From: an uncultured Wenzhouxiangella sp.
GTDB taxonomy: Bacteria; Pseudomonadota; Gammaproteobacteria; Xanthomonadales; Wenzhouxiangellaceae
Length of the DNA stretch: 12,262 bases
Direction of reading: 5' to 3'
NCBI GenBank assembly: GCA_937876395.1
Contig: CALEIM010000163.1
Location: forward strand, 1-12,262
The position numbers and the translations under genes are program-made. This document shows positions 5,280 through 12,262 of the stretch, piece by piece. The notes under the pieces are model-generated. The model did not search any database. It was given only the letters and a program-made list of their open reading frames with translations, and had not been told where the DNA came from. Positions within the stretch are counted from its first letter, which is position 1. Each line of letters opens with the position of its first letter.

Positions 5280-7445
5280 TTGTTCCTGCCTCGCCTGCTG
5301 TCTGTTGCGATTGCCCTTGCACTCGCCCCGGTGACGGCCCAATCCCAAGCGCCGGATGCGCCGCTGGCCTGCCCGCCGCCGGCGCCGCTGCGTCTGCCCG
5401 AGCGGCCCGCAGAGCGTGAGCCCGCTGCAACCGATATCGAGGCCCAAACTTTCAGTGCCCTGGCCGATGAGAACGTGGCTTTTCGCGATCAGGTTCGTCT
5501 GGTTCAGTACCAGCAGCAGCTCGAAACCGAAGAGCTGCTCTACGATCCGCAAACCGGCCGTGTCGAGATTCCCGGCTGGCTGCGCTTCAGCGATCCGCAG
5601 ATCAATATCGAGGCCGACAGCGCCTGGTACGAGACCCGCGCCCGGCGCGGCCGCTTCGAGCAGTTGAGCTACAGCATCCCGGGAAGCTTTGCCCACGGCT
5701 CGGCGATATCGGCCGAGTTGACCGATCCCGACCATGCCCATCTGACCGGTTTCGACTTCACCACCTGCCCGCCCCAACAGCGCGACTGGGAGCTGGCCGC
5801 ATCAAGCGTTGATCTGGATCTGGAGTCCGGAGTGGGGACCGCACGCAACGCCCGCCTGACCTTCAAGGGCGTACCGCTGCTGTATACCCCGTGGCTGAGT
5901 TTTCCGCTCGACGAGCGACGCAAGACCGGCCTGCTCTACCCAGGCTTCGGTTATTCGACCGATGACGGCTTTGATCTGTCCGTACCCTGGTACTGGAATA
6001 TCGCGCCCAACCAGGACGCCACACTCACCGCCCGCTGGATCGAAAAGCGCGGACCGGCCCTGGGTCTTGAGCATCGTTTTCTGACCGAACGCCAGGTCGG
6101 CGAACTTAATATCGAGTGGCTGCCCGATGACAAGCGCGCCGATCGCAGCCGCTATTACGGCGAGTTTGATTACCGTCTGCGGCCCGCTCCTGGCTGGCTG
6201 GGCGCCATCAGCCTGCGCCGCGCCAGCGATGATCGCTACTTTATTGACCTCGGCAGCGACCTGCACGATTCGGCAATTCAGTTTCTGCGCTCGTCGGCCA
6301 GTCTGCGCGGCTCGGGCCGCTACTGGTCTGTCGAACTGATGGCCGACAACTTCCAGGTGCTCGATGAATCGGTCGGCCCTGCGCGCGAACCCTACCGCCG
6401 CCTGCCGCGCGCCACTTTGGACATTGATCGCCCGTTGGGCGGGCGCCTGCGCTTTTCGCTTGACAGTGAAGTGACCTATTTCGATCGTGACCACGGCATG
6501 ACCGGCGGCCGGGCCGATGTGTTCGCACGGCTGCACTATGATCTACTCGCCCCGGGCTGGTATTTGCGGCCCAGCGTCGGGCTGCGTTCGGTGGCTTATG
6601 AGCTCAGCGGAACCGATGAAACCAATCCGTCGGTCAGCGTGCCGATTTCCAGCATCGAAGGTGGCCTGACCTTCGAGCGGCGGCTGGCCAGCGGCCGCAC
6701 CCAGACTCTGGAACCGCGCCTGTACTATCTCCACGTTCCCTACCGGGATCAGAGCGATCAGCCGATTTTCGATACTCGCGAGCTCACCTTCGGTTTCAGC
6801 CAGCTGTTTCATCACAATCGCTACAGCGGCCCCGATCGCCTGGCAGATGCCAATCAACTGACTGCCGCGCTGACCTCGCGCCTGCTCGATGCCGCCGATG
6901 GTTCCAGCCTTCTGGAGGCCAGCGTCGGGCGGATTTTCTATTTTTCCGACCAGCGCGTGCAGCTACGCGATTTGCCGCCTGTCGAGCGCGGCGGTTCGGC
7001 CACAGTCGCCGAGATGAGCTGGCGGCCGGCCCGTCAGTTACTGCTCAACGCGGGCCTGCAGTGGGATGATGAAAACGATGAAACGCAGGTCGCCCGATTT
7101 GGTCTGAGCTGGCGCGGGGCAGACACACGCCAGGTCGCCCTGGGCTATCGATTTCGGCGCGACCGGGTCGACCAGGCCGATCTTCGCCTGCGTTACCCGC
7201 TCACGGCCAATCTGAATCTTGTCGGTCGGATAACGTATTCTTTCGAGGAAAATGAGACACTGGAGCTGCTCGGCGGACTGGAGTACGAAAGCTGCTGCTG
7301 GGCGCTGCGTTTCACCGCCCGTGAGTGGGTAAGCGACCGTGACTCGGACAAGCGCACGGCGTTTTTCGTCGAGCTTGAACTCAAGGGTCTGGGCAGCATC
7401 GGCCGGCGACCGTATCAGCTGTTTGCCGATCAGCCCTACTTATAG
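5280..7445 (+). CDS. lptD: LPS-assembly protein LptD (outer-membrane LPS translocon)
   Basis: LptD, with the lipoprotein LptE, forms the outer-membrane pore that inserts lipopolysaccharide into the outer leaflet. The product has 721 residues, in the family range. An N-terminal signal peptide (FLPRLLSVAIALALAPVTAQ) precedes an LptA/OstA-like beta-jellyroll (~38-160, with VEIPGWLRFSDPQINIEADSA), then a large beta-barrel (~200-721) with KGVPLLYTPWLSFPLDERRK and GLLYPGFGYS. The four cysteines used by LptD disulfides are visible: C31, C163 and the adjacent pair C672-C673 near the end, matching the pattern required for function in E. coli. I chose TTG at 5280 because GGGAAG ends 5 bases upstream and the signal peptide starts cleanly. 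TTG at 5262 is the alternative; no ATG start fits. The next gene encodes SurA, its chaperone. Confidence 0.95.
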   Translation: MFLPRLLSVAIALALAPVTAQSQAPDAPLACPPPAPLRLPERPAEREPAATDIEAQTFSALADENVAFRDQVRLVQYQQQLETEELLYDPQTGRVEIPGWLRFSDPQINIEADSAWYETRARRGRFEQLSYSIPGSFAHGSAISAELTDPDHAHLTGFDFTTCPPQQRDWELAASSVDLDLESGVGTARNARLTFKGVPLLYTPWLSFPLDERRKTGLLYPGFGYSTDDGFDLSVPWYWNIAPNQDATLTARWIEKRGPALGLEHRFLTERQVGELNIEWLPDDKRADRSRYYGEFDYRLRPAPGWLGAISLRRASDDRYFIDLGSDLHDSAIQFLRSSASLRGSGRYWSVELMADNFQVLDESVGPAREPYRRLPRATLDIDRPLGGRLRFSLDSEVTYFDRDHGMTGGRADVFARLHYDLLAPGWYLRPSVGLRSVAYELSGTDETNPSVSVPISSIEGGLTFERRLASGRTQTLEPRLYYLHVPYRDQSDQPIFDTRELTFGFSQLFHHNRYSGPDRLADANQLTAALTSRLLDAADGSSLLEASVGRIFYFSDQRVQLRDLPPVERGGSATVAEMSWRPARQLLLNAGLQWDDENDETQVARFGLSWRGADTRQVALGYRFRRDRVDQADLRLRYPLTANLNLVGRITYSFEENETLELLGGLEYESCCWALRFTAREWVSDRDSDKRTAFFVELELKGLGSIGRRPYQLFADQPYL

Positions 7446-7486
7446 ACTCAGCACCTGAACTGCAACACCAAGGACTTGAGATTGCC

Positions 7487-8767
7487 ATGAAATCCATTAT
7501 TTTCCGCCTGCTGCCGACCCTGGCCCTGATGCCACTGGCGATCGCCTGGGCCCAGACGGACAGCGTTGCAATTGACCGCATCGTTGCCCTGGTTGAAGAA
7601 GATGTGGTCTTGCAAAGCGAGCTCGACCAGGCTTTCGAGAGCATCGAGCACCAGATTCGTGCCACCGGCGAAACTCCGCCGCCGCGCAGTGTGCTCGAAG
7701 AGCAGCTCGTCGAACGTCTGATCGTGCAGCGCCTGCAGCTACAGCGCGCCGAGCAGACCGGCATCCGGGTATCCGATGCCGACGTCGACGATGCCCTGGC
7801 CCGCGTAGCACAGCAGAACAACATGAGCCTGACGAACCTGCGCGAGGCGCTGGAATCCGACGGTATTTCCTTCGAATCCTTTCGGGAAGAAATGCGCCAT
7901 GAAATCATGGTCTCGCGCCTGCAGCAGCGCGTCATCAACTCCATGGACGAAATCACCGAAACCGAGATCGATATCTTTCTGGCCTCGGATCGCTTCGACA
8001 GCGGTGAGTTTTTGCTCTCGCAGATTCTGATTGCCGTGCCCGAGTCGGCCACACCAGAGCAGGTCAGCGACGCTGAAGCGCGGGTCAGCGAGGTATACCA
8101 GCGGCTCGATGAAGGCATGGCATTTTCGGCCGCGGCGATCAGCTTTTCGCAAGGCCCGGATGCGCTGGAGGGTGGCGATATCGGCTGGCGCAGCCTGCGC
8201 GTATTCCCCGATGTTTTTGCCGAAGCCATTCAGGATCTCAATCCAGGGGAAGTCAGTCAGCCTATCCGGACCCAGGCCGGCCTGGTCATTCTCCAGGTCC
8301 GTGACCGGCGGGAGCAAGGCGAGATGATTATTGAGGAATACCGGGCGCGCCACTTCATGGTGGTGCCCTCGGATCTGGTAACCGCCGATCAGGCGCGCGT
8401 GCGGATCAATGACTTTCACCAGCGCATACTCGCCGGCGAGGATTTTGCCGAGCTGGCGCGCGCCAGTTCTGACGACCAGTCAACCGCCAACCTGGGCGGC
8501 CTGCTCGACTGGTTCCCCGGCGGCGCCTACGGCACGCGGATTCAGGAAGTAATCGCGACACTCCAGCCCGGTGAGCTCAGCGAGCCGTTTCAGACCAGCA
8601 GCGGCTGGCATCTGCTGCGCCTTGAAGATGTACGCCAGGCCGACCGCACCGAAGAGATTCTGCGCTCGGAGGCCCGTCAGATGCTGGCCGAGCAGAAATC
8701 CCATGATGAGGTCGAGCGCTTTATACGCGAGCTGCGCAACGAGTCCTTTGTCGAACTGCGCCTGTAG
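7487..8767 (+). CDS. surA: Periplasmic chaperone and peptidyl-prolyl isomerase SurA
   Basis: SurA escorts unfolded outer-membrane proteins, including LptD, across the periplasm to the BAM complex. The product has 426 residues. A signal peptide (MKSIIFRLLPTLALMPLAIA, cleavage near AWA-Q) is followed by the SurA N-terminal chaperone domain, opening IDRIVALVEEDVVLQSELD and rich in helices to ~165. Two parvulin domains follow, ~174-275 and ~284-382, then a short C-terminal helix (SHDEVERFIRELRNESFVEL). In the second parvulin the strand RARHFMV keeps the typical histidine (H289). In the first, the equivalent is Q179 (LSQILIAVP), which suggests this domain has lost isomerase activity; in E. coli the first domain is also inactive. 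The gene starts 41 bp after lptD, with AAGGA about 12 bases before the ATG, and is followed 15 bp later by pdxA. Confidence 0.96.
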   Translation: MKSIIFRLLPTLALMPLAIAWAQTDSVAIDRIVALVEEDVVLQSELDQAFESIEHQIRATGETPPPRSVLEEQLVERLIVQRLQLQRAEQTGIRVSDADVDDALARVAQQNNMSLTNLREALESDGISFESFREEMRHEIMVSRLQQRVINSMDEITETEIDIFLASDRFDSGEFLLSQILIAVPESATPEQVSDAEARVSEVYQRLDEGMAFSAAAISFSQGPDALEGGDIGWRSLRVFPDVFAEAIQDLNPGEVSQPIRTQAGLVILQVRDRREQGEMIIEEYRARHFMVVPSDLVTADQARVRINDFHQRILAGEDFAELARASSDDQSTANLGGLLDWFPGGAYGTRIQEVIATLQPGELSEPFQTSSGWHLLRLEDVRQADRTEEILRSEARQMLAEQKSHDEVERFIRELRNESFVELRL

Positions 8768-8782
8768 CGAGTCGCAAGATCG

Positions 8783-9760
8783 ATGCAGACCCTGCCGCTG
8801 CTGGTCACGCCGGGTGAGTCGGCCGGAATCGGGCCTGAATTGGCCTGCCGGGCCGCAGCGGCCGATTCTGAGCTGATTCTGGTAGCCGACCCCGGACTGC
8901 TTGCCCGGACCGTCGAGCAGCTCGGCCTTGAGGTTGAAATCTGTCCGCTTGCCAGGCTTGATGAGCATGATGCCGCCGGCAAGAATGGCATTCGCTGCCT
9001 GCCGGTCGAGCTGGCACGTCCGGCCACACCGGGACAGCTCGATGAGGCCAATGCCGCCTATGTGCTCGCCTGCCTGCGCCTTGCTGTTCGCCACTGTCTG
9101 GACGGAAGTGCACACGGCCTGGTAACCGGGCCGGTTCACAAGGGCATCATCAACGCCGCCGGGGTGCCGTTTACCGGCCACACCGAGTTTCTTGCGGCCG
9201 AGTCGGGTACGGCCCGAGTGGTGATGCTGCTGCTGGCCGACCAGCTCCGCGTGGCCCTGGCTACAACTCATCTGCCATTGCGCGACGTGGCCGACTCGAT
9301 TACCCCCGAACTGCTGAGCGAAACGCTGGACATTCTTGACCGCGGCCTGCGCCAGCAGTTTGCCATCGAACGGCCGAAAATCGCCGTGCTCGGGCTCAAT
9401 CCCCACGCCGGCGAAGGCGGCCACCTGGGGCGCGAGGAAATCGACATCATCGAACCGGTGATTGCCGAACTCGGTGCGCGCATGAATCTGATCGGCCCGC
9501 TGCCGGCCGATACCGCCTTCGTCCCTGAGCGTCTGGCCGGCTTCGATGCCGTGCTGGCGATGTATCACGACCAGGGCCTGCCGGTGCTCAAGCACGCCGG
9601 CTTCGGCCACGCCGTCAACCTGACCCTGGGCCTGCCGTTTATCCGCACCTCGGTTGATCACGGCACAGCACTCGACCTGGCCGGCAGCGGGCGCGCGCAG
9701 TCCGGCAGTTTCCTGGCGGCAGTCCGGCAGGCCCGCTCGATGCAGCGGCCCTCATCATGA
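8783..9760 (+). CDS. pdxA: 4-hydroxythreonine-4-phosphate dehydrogenase
   Basis: PdxA oxidises 4-phosphohydroxy-L-threonine with NAD(P)+; the product decarboxylates to the aminoacetone phosphate used by PdxJ for pyridoxine 5'-phosphate (vitamin B6). The 325-residue length is normal. It starts with the family motif TPGESAGIGPEL. Metal ligands correspond to H163 (THLPLRDV), H208 (NPHAGEGGHLG) and H262 (MYHDQGLPVLK). H133 (FTGHTEFLA) is the phosphate/substrate-binding histidine, and GPVHKGIIN is also present. All are intact, so an active metal-dependent dehydrogenase is expected. No clear ribosome-binding site precedes the ATG, which lies 15 bp after surA and may rely on coupled translation. The stop codon overlaps the rsmA start by ATGA at 9757-9760. 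The surA-pdxA-rsmA order is typical of gammaproteobacteria. Confidence 0.96.
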   Translation: MQTLPLLVTPGESAGIGPELACRAAAADSELILVADPGLLARTVEQLGLEVEICPLARLDEHDAAGKNGIRCLPVELARPATPGQLDEANAAYVLACLRLAVRHCLDGSAHGLVTGPVHKGIINAAGVPFTGHTEFLAAESGTARVVMLLLADQLRVALATTHLPLRDVADSITPELLSETLDILDRGLRQQFAIERPKIAVLGLNPHAGEGGHLGREEIDIIEPVIAELGARMNLIGPLPADTAFVPERLAGFDAVLAMYHDQGLPVLKHAGFGHAVNLTLGLPFIRTSVDHGTALDLAGSGRAQSGSFLAAVRQARSMQRPSS

Positions 9761-10542
9761 AGGCCCATCAGCCGCGCAAGCGTTTCGGCCAGCATTTTCT
9801 TCACGCTGCCCATATTATCGAGCGACTGGTTGCGACCATCCGGCCCGGTGTGGATGAGCACATCATCGAGATCGGCCCCGGCGAAGGCGCCCTGACCGGG
9901 CCGCTGCTGGAAACCGGCACACGCCTGACCGTCATCGAACTCGACCGCGATCTGGCAGGCGTGCTGCCCGAGCGCCTGGGGTTTCCCGAGCGGCTCGAAG
10001 TCATCCAGGCCGACGTGCTCAAAGTCGATCTGGCCGCCGTGGCCGGCGGGCCGGCGCGCGTGGTCGGCAATCTGCCCTACAACATCTCCACGCCGATCAT
10101 GTTCCACCTGTTCAAGTGGCGCGACGTGATTACCGACATGCATTTCATGCTGCAAAAGGAGGTGGTTGATCGTCTCGTGGCCCCGCCCGGTACCAAACAG
10201 TACGGTCGCCTGTCGGTGATGGCGTCTTTCCACTGCCGCATGGAGCGTCTGTTCAGCGTGCCACCCGACGCCTTCCGCCCGCCGCCAAAAGTTGATTCAG
10301 CCATCATCCGCATGCGGCCCAAGGCTCTTGATAAAGAAACACTGGCCCGCCTGCCGCAGCTCGAAGAAGTCGTCCGCCGCGCCTTCGGCCAGCGCCGCAA
10401 AACCCTGCGCAACGCCCTCAAAGGGCTATTGGACGAAAGCGCGATCAAATCGGCCGGCGTTGATCCAGCCGCGCGCGCCGAAACAATCTCTCTACAAGGT
10501 TTTATCGACCTGGCAGACCAGGCGGCAGAGGCTCAAGACTAA
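9757..10542 (+). CDS. rsmA: 16S rRNA (adenine1518-N6/adenine1519-N6)-dimethyltransferase
   Basis: RsmA (KsgA) adds four methyl groups to two adjacent adenines near the 3' end of 16S rRNA during late 30S assembly; its loss gives kasugamycin resistance in E. coli. The protein has 261 residues. It opens with KRFGQHFLH, has SAM motif I EIGPGEGALT, the acidic VIELDRD, QADVL, and the catalytic NLPYNIS (N105-Y108) of N6-adenine methyltransferases. FRPPPKVDSAIIRM and FGQRRKTLRNALK are also present. The start ATG overlaps the pdxA stop (ATGA), a common sign of translational coupling. The gene ends the + strand cluster. apaG and apaH, often next in gammaproteobacteria, do not follow; a heptamer repeat and a convergent DUF2782 gene do. 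Confidence 0.96.
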   Translation: MKAHQPRKRFGQHFLHAAHIIERLVATIRPGVDEHIIEIGPGEGALTGPLLETGTRLTVIELDRDLAGVLPERLGFPERLEVIQADVLKVDLAAVAGGPARVVGNLPYNISTPIMFHLFKWRDVITDMHFMLQKEVVDRLVAPPGTKQYGRLSVMASFHCRMERLFSVPPDAFRPPPKVDSAIIRMRPKALDKETLARLPQLEEVVRRAFGQRRKTLRNALKGLLDESAIKSAGVDPAARAETISLQGFIDLADQAAEAQD

Positions 10543-10550
10543 AGAAACCA

Positions 10551-10590
10551 GGCCTTGGGTCCTGCGCCTTGAGCCTTGCGCCTGCCCTTG
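10551..10590. repeat. Degenerate heptamer tandem repeat (NGCCTTG) after rsmA
   Basis: Five consecutive 7-base units run from 10551: GGCCTTG, GGTCCTG, CGCCTTG, AGCCTTG, CGCCTGC, then a partial CCTTG to 10590. The core is NGCCTTG. The array fills most of the 53-bp gap between the rsmA stop (10540-10542) and the convergent DUF2782 stop (10596). In addition, AGGCTCAAG at 10529-10537, in the end of rsmA, is the exact inverse of CTTGAGCCT at 10568-10576, so a stem spanning the stop codon could form. No T-run follows, so this is not a canonical terminator. Confidence 0.6.
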
Positions 10591-10595
10591 AAAAA

Positions 10596-10943
10596 CTACC
10601 ATTCCGCAATTTTCCAGTAGACCGGCTTGACCGGCACGAAATCGTCGATGCGGCTTTCGAGCTGACCATCGCCGTCAGTATCGATCATGTAATAGGACGG
10701 GCCGCCTTCGATTGGCGTGACCTTCATCATGTAGACCTGTCCGCCGGAGCTGTATTCCTCGATGATCTGCCCGTCTTCGCGACGAATGACCACCTGCGGC
10801 TCGATCTGCTCGTCGGGATCCTGCACCTTGGGCGGCAGCGGCTCGCGAATCGGCGGTGGTGGGGGCGGGTCCGCCGGCGGCGGATCGTCGGCCAGGACCG
10901 GCCGGGCCATCAGCACAACCAGGATCAGCAGAATATAGGGCAT
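10596..10943 (-). CDS. DUF2782 family small secreted protein
   Basis: This 115-residue protein has a short signal peptide (MPYILLILVVLMARPVLA, cleavage before DDPPP), so it is likely periplasmic. A proline-rich linker follows (residues ~20-38, mostly P/D/A), then a compact domain (~45-115) with VVIRREDGQIIEEYSSGGQ, YMMKVTPIEGGPSYYMIDTD and a C-terminal PVYWKIAEW. This pattern fits the DUF2782 family of proteobacteria, often found next to polA, as here. No function is established for the family that I know of. The start is supported by AGAGG 8 bases upstream of the ATG. It diverges from polA across 124 bp and converges on rsmA. Confidence 0.85.
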   Translation of the reverse strand: MPYILLILVVLMARPVLADDPPPADPPPPPPIREPLPPKVQDPDEQIEPQVVIRREDGQIIEEYSSGGQVYMMKVTPIEGGPSYYMIDTDGDGQLESRIDDFVPVKPVYWKIAEW

Positions 10944-11067
10944 GGCGGCAGCCTCTGGACAACGTGGACTTCAAGTCTAACAGAGGGTGGGGACGGCTGG
11001 CGCAGTCATCGGCCACGGCAAAGACGGTAGTACCATGTGTTTATCTCAAGCCCGATCCTGCGCAGCA

Positions 11068-12262
11068 ATGAACCACAAAAATCCACCGCTTTGTCTAGTC
11101 GACGGCTCCTCCTATCTGTACCGCGCCTTCCATGCCCTGCCCAGCCTGACCAGCGGCGAGGGTTTGCCAACCGGCGCGATCTTTGGCGTGGCCAATATGC
11201 TCAGGCGCATGCTTGAACACTACCAGCCAGACGATGTGGCCGTGATTTTTGACGCACCAGGCAAAACTTTCCGGCATCAAACCTATGCCGAATACAAGGC
11301 CACGCGCCCGCCGATGCCCGATGATCTGCGTGTCCAGATTGCGCCGCTGCACGAGCTGGTGGATGCAATGGGCTTGCCGCGCCTTATCGTCGCGGGCGTG
11401 GAGGCCGACGATGTGATCGCCACACTGACCCGGCAGGCACGCGCTGACGGTCGCGAGGTGATGATCTCTTCAGGCGACAAGGACCTTGCCCAACTGGTCG
11501 AAGATGGGGTGGTGCTTGAAGACACCATGCTGGATAAGCGCTATGACCCAGAGCAGGTCGAGGAAAAATTTGGCGTTGGACCGGCGCTGGTAGCGGATCT
11601 GCTCGCCCTGACCGGCGACAGTTCGGACAATATCCCGGGAATCGACAAGGTCGGGCCAAAAACGGCGGCCAAATGGCTCAGGCAATACGGTGATCTCGAT
11701 GGCGTGGTCGAGCACGCCGGAGAGATTGGCGGCAAGGTCGGCGAGAATCTGCGCGCGGGGCTTGAGCAGCTCAGACTGTCGCGCGAACTGGTGGCTTTGA
11801 ATGACTCGGTTGAGGTCGAGGGCGGCCTTGCGGCGCTCAGGCGTTCCGCGCCGGACCGTGAACGCATGCTCGAGCTGCTCCAGCGCTTCGGTTTCCTGAC
11901 CTGGTTGAAGCAGTACAGCGAAGCTGCAGGAGGAACCGGCGACCCGGGCCATGAGCTTGAAGTCGAGACAGTCACGACCAGAGAGCAGCTACAGGCCCTG
12001 GTCAGGACGCTGGAATCAGCCGAGCTGATTGCCTTTGATACCGAAACCACCAGCCTGGAGCCGCTGGATGCCGAGCTCGTTGGCTGTTCTTTCGCTATCG
12101 ATCCGGGCAGGGCCTGGTATGTGCCGCTGGCCCACGTTGATCAGGACTGCGAGTTCAGCGCGTCCGAGGCGATCGCCGCCCTGCGTCCGCTCATCGAATC
12201 CGATCAGCGCCCCAAGGTCGGCCAGAACCTCAAGTACGATCTGAACGTGCTCAAGCAGGCCG
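11068..12262 (+). CDS. polA: DNA polymerase I, N-terminal part (runs off the window)
   Basis: The first 398 codons of PolA are present, open to the right edge; the polymerase domain is outside. Residues ~8-290 are the 5' nuclease (flap/RNA-primer removal), with its metal ligands in place: D12 (LVDGSSYLYRAFH), D114-D115 (EADDVIATL), D137 and D139 (SGDKDLAQLV), and D184/D187 (TGDSSDNIPGIDKVGPKTA). Residues from ~305 begin the 3'-5' exonuclease fold, with D324 and E326 in IAFDTETTSLEP, so proofreading residues look intact; VGQNLKYDLNVL ends the visible part. PolA fills gaps and removes RNA primers during lagging-strand replication and repair. The ATG at 11068 gives the normal family N-terminus, but no clear ribosome-binding site precedes it. 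The 124-bp gap to the divergent DUF2782 gene presumably holds both promoters; I see no convincing -10/-35 pair there. Confidence 0.95.
   Translation, partial: MNHKNPPLCLVDGSSYLYRAFHALPSLTSGEGLPTGAIFGVANMLRRMLEHYQPDDVAVIFDAPGKTFRHQTYAEYKATRPPMPDDLRVQIAPLHELVDAMGLPRLIVAGVEADDVIATLTRQARADGREVMISSGDKDLAQLVEDGVVLEDTMLDKRYDPEQVEEKFGVGPALVADLLALTGDSSDNIPGIDKVGPKTAAKWLRQYGDLDGVVEHAGEIGGKVGENLRAGLEQLRLSRELVALNDSVEVEGGLAALRRSAPDRERMLELLQRFGFLTWLKQYSEAAGGTGDPGHELEVETVTTREQLQALVRTLESAELIAFDTETTSLEPLDAELVGCSFAIDPGRAWYVPLAHVDQDCEFSASEAIAALRPLIESDQRPKVGQNLKYDLNVLKQA

Noticed and set aside
8480..9661. 393-codon open frame on the - strand opposite surA and pdxA.
   Set aside because: It is composed of GC-driven shadow sequence without motifs, while both sense genes are certain.
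10967..10977. GACTT-C-AAGTC palindrome between the DUF2782 gene and polA.
   Set aside because: It is only 11 bases long with no second copy or linked promoter motif, so it is expected by chance at this scale.

Overview
Most of the window (about 500 to 12262) looks like GC-rich gammaproteobacterial chromosome. The main evidence is the conserved outer-membrane and housekeeping block lptD-surA-pdxA-rsmA, followed by a DUF2782 gene divergent from polA. The mix of genes fits a Wenzhouxiangella/Xanthomonadales-like lineage, but that placement is a judgement from gene order and protein style, not from a search.

The first ~311 bases do not fit. They encode the C-terminus of an actinobacterial-type NuoK, a spacer with a 51-bp tandem duplication, and the first ~15 codons of NuoL, which then break into unrelated sequence. 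Downstream, a Ser/Thr protein kinase gene begins without any N-lobe. Two unrelated truncated genes facing each other across ~190 bp suggest a chimeric assembly join or a recent rearrangement between about 312 and 500.

Layout: nuoK 3' end (+), 51-bp repeats, nuoL start fragment (+), a junction region with a weak promoter-like and a terminator-like element, then a 5'-truncated membrane-anchored Ser/Thr kinase with a distinctive C-terminal domain (+). A strong bidirectional terminator separates it from a convergent CsgG-family/SH3 lipoprotein gene (-). Upstream of that on the same strand is a class I SAM methyltransferase (-), whose 5' end overlaps that of a divergent lipoprotein-type zinc aminopeptidase gene (+). 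The + strand then carries lptD, surA, pdxA and rsmA, closely spaced or overlapping and probably one operon. A small DUF2782 gene (-) converges on rsmA across a degenerate heptamer repeat and diverges from polA (+), which runs off the right edge.

Functionally, LptD is the outer-membrane LPS translocon and SurA is the periplasmic chaperone that helps assemble it. PdxA (vitamin B6 synthesis) and RsmA (16S rRNA dimethylation) follow them in the conserved gammaproteobacterial order, but apaG and apaH are absent after rsmA. I see no CRISPR array, tRNA, rRNA, insertion sequence or phage gene. The most unusual parts are the left junction, the kinase tail domain facing a CsgG lipoprotein, and the head-to-head overlapping starts near 4176-4195.
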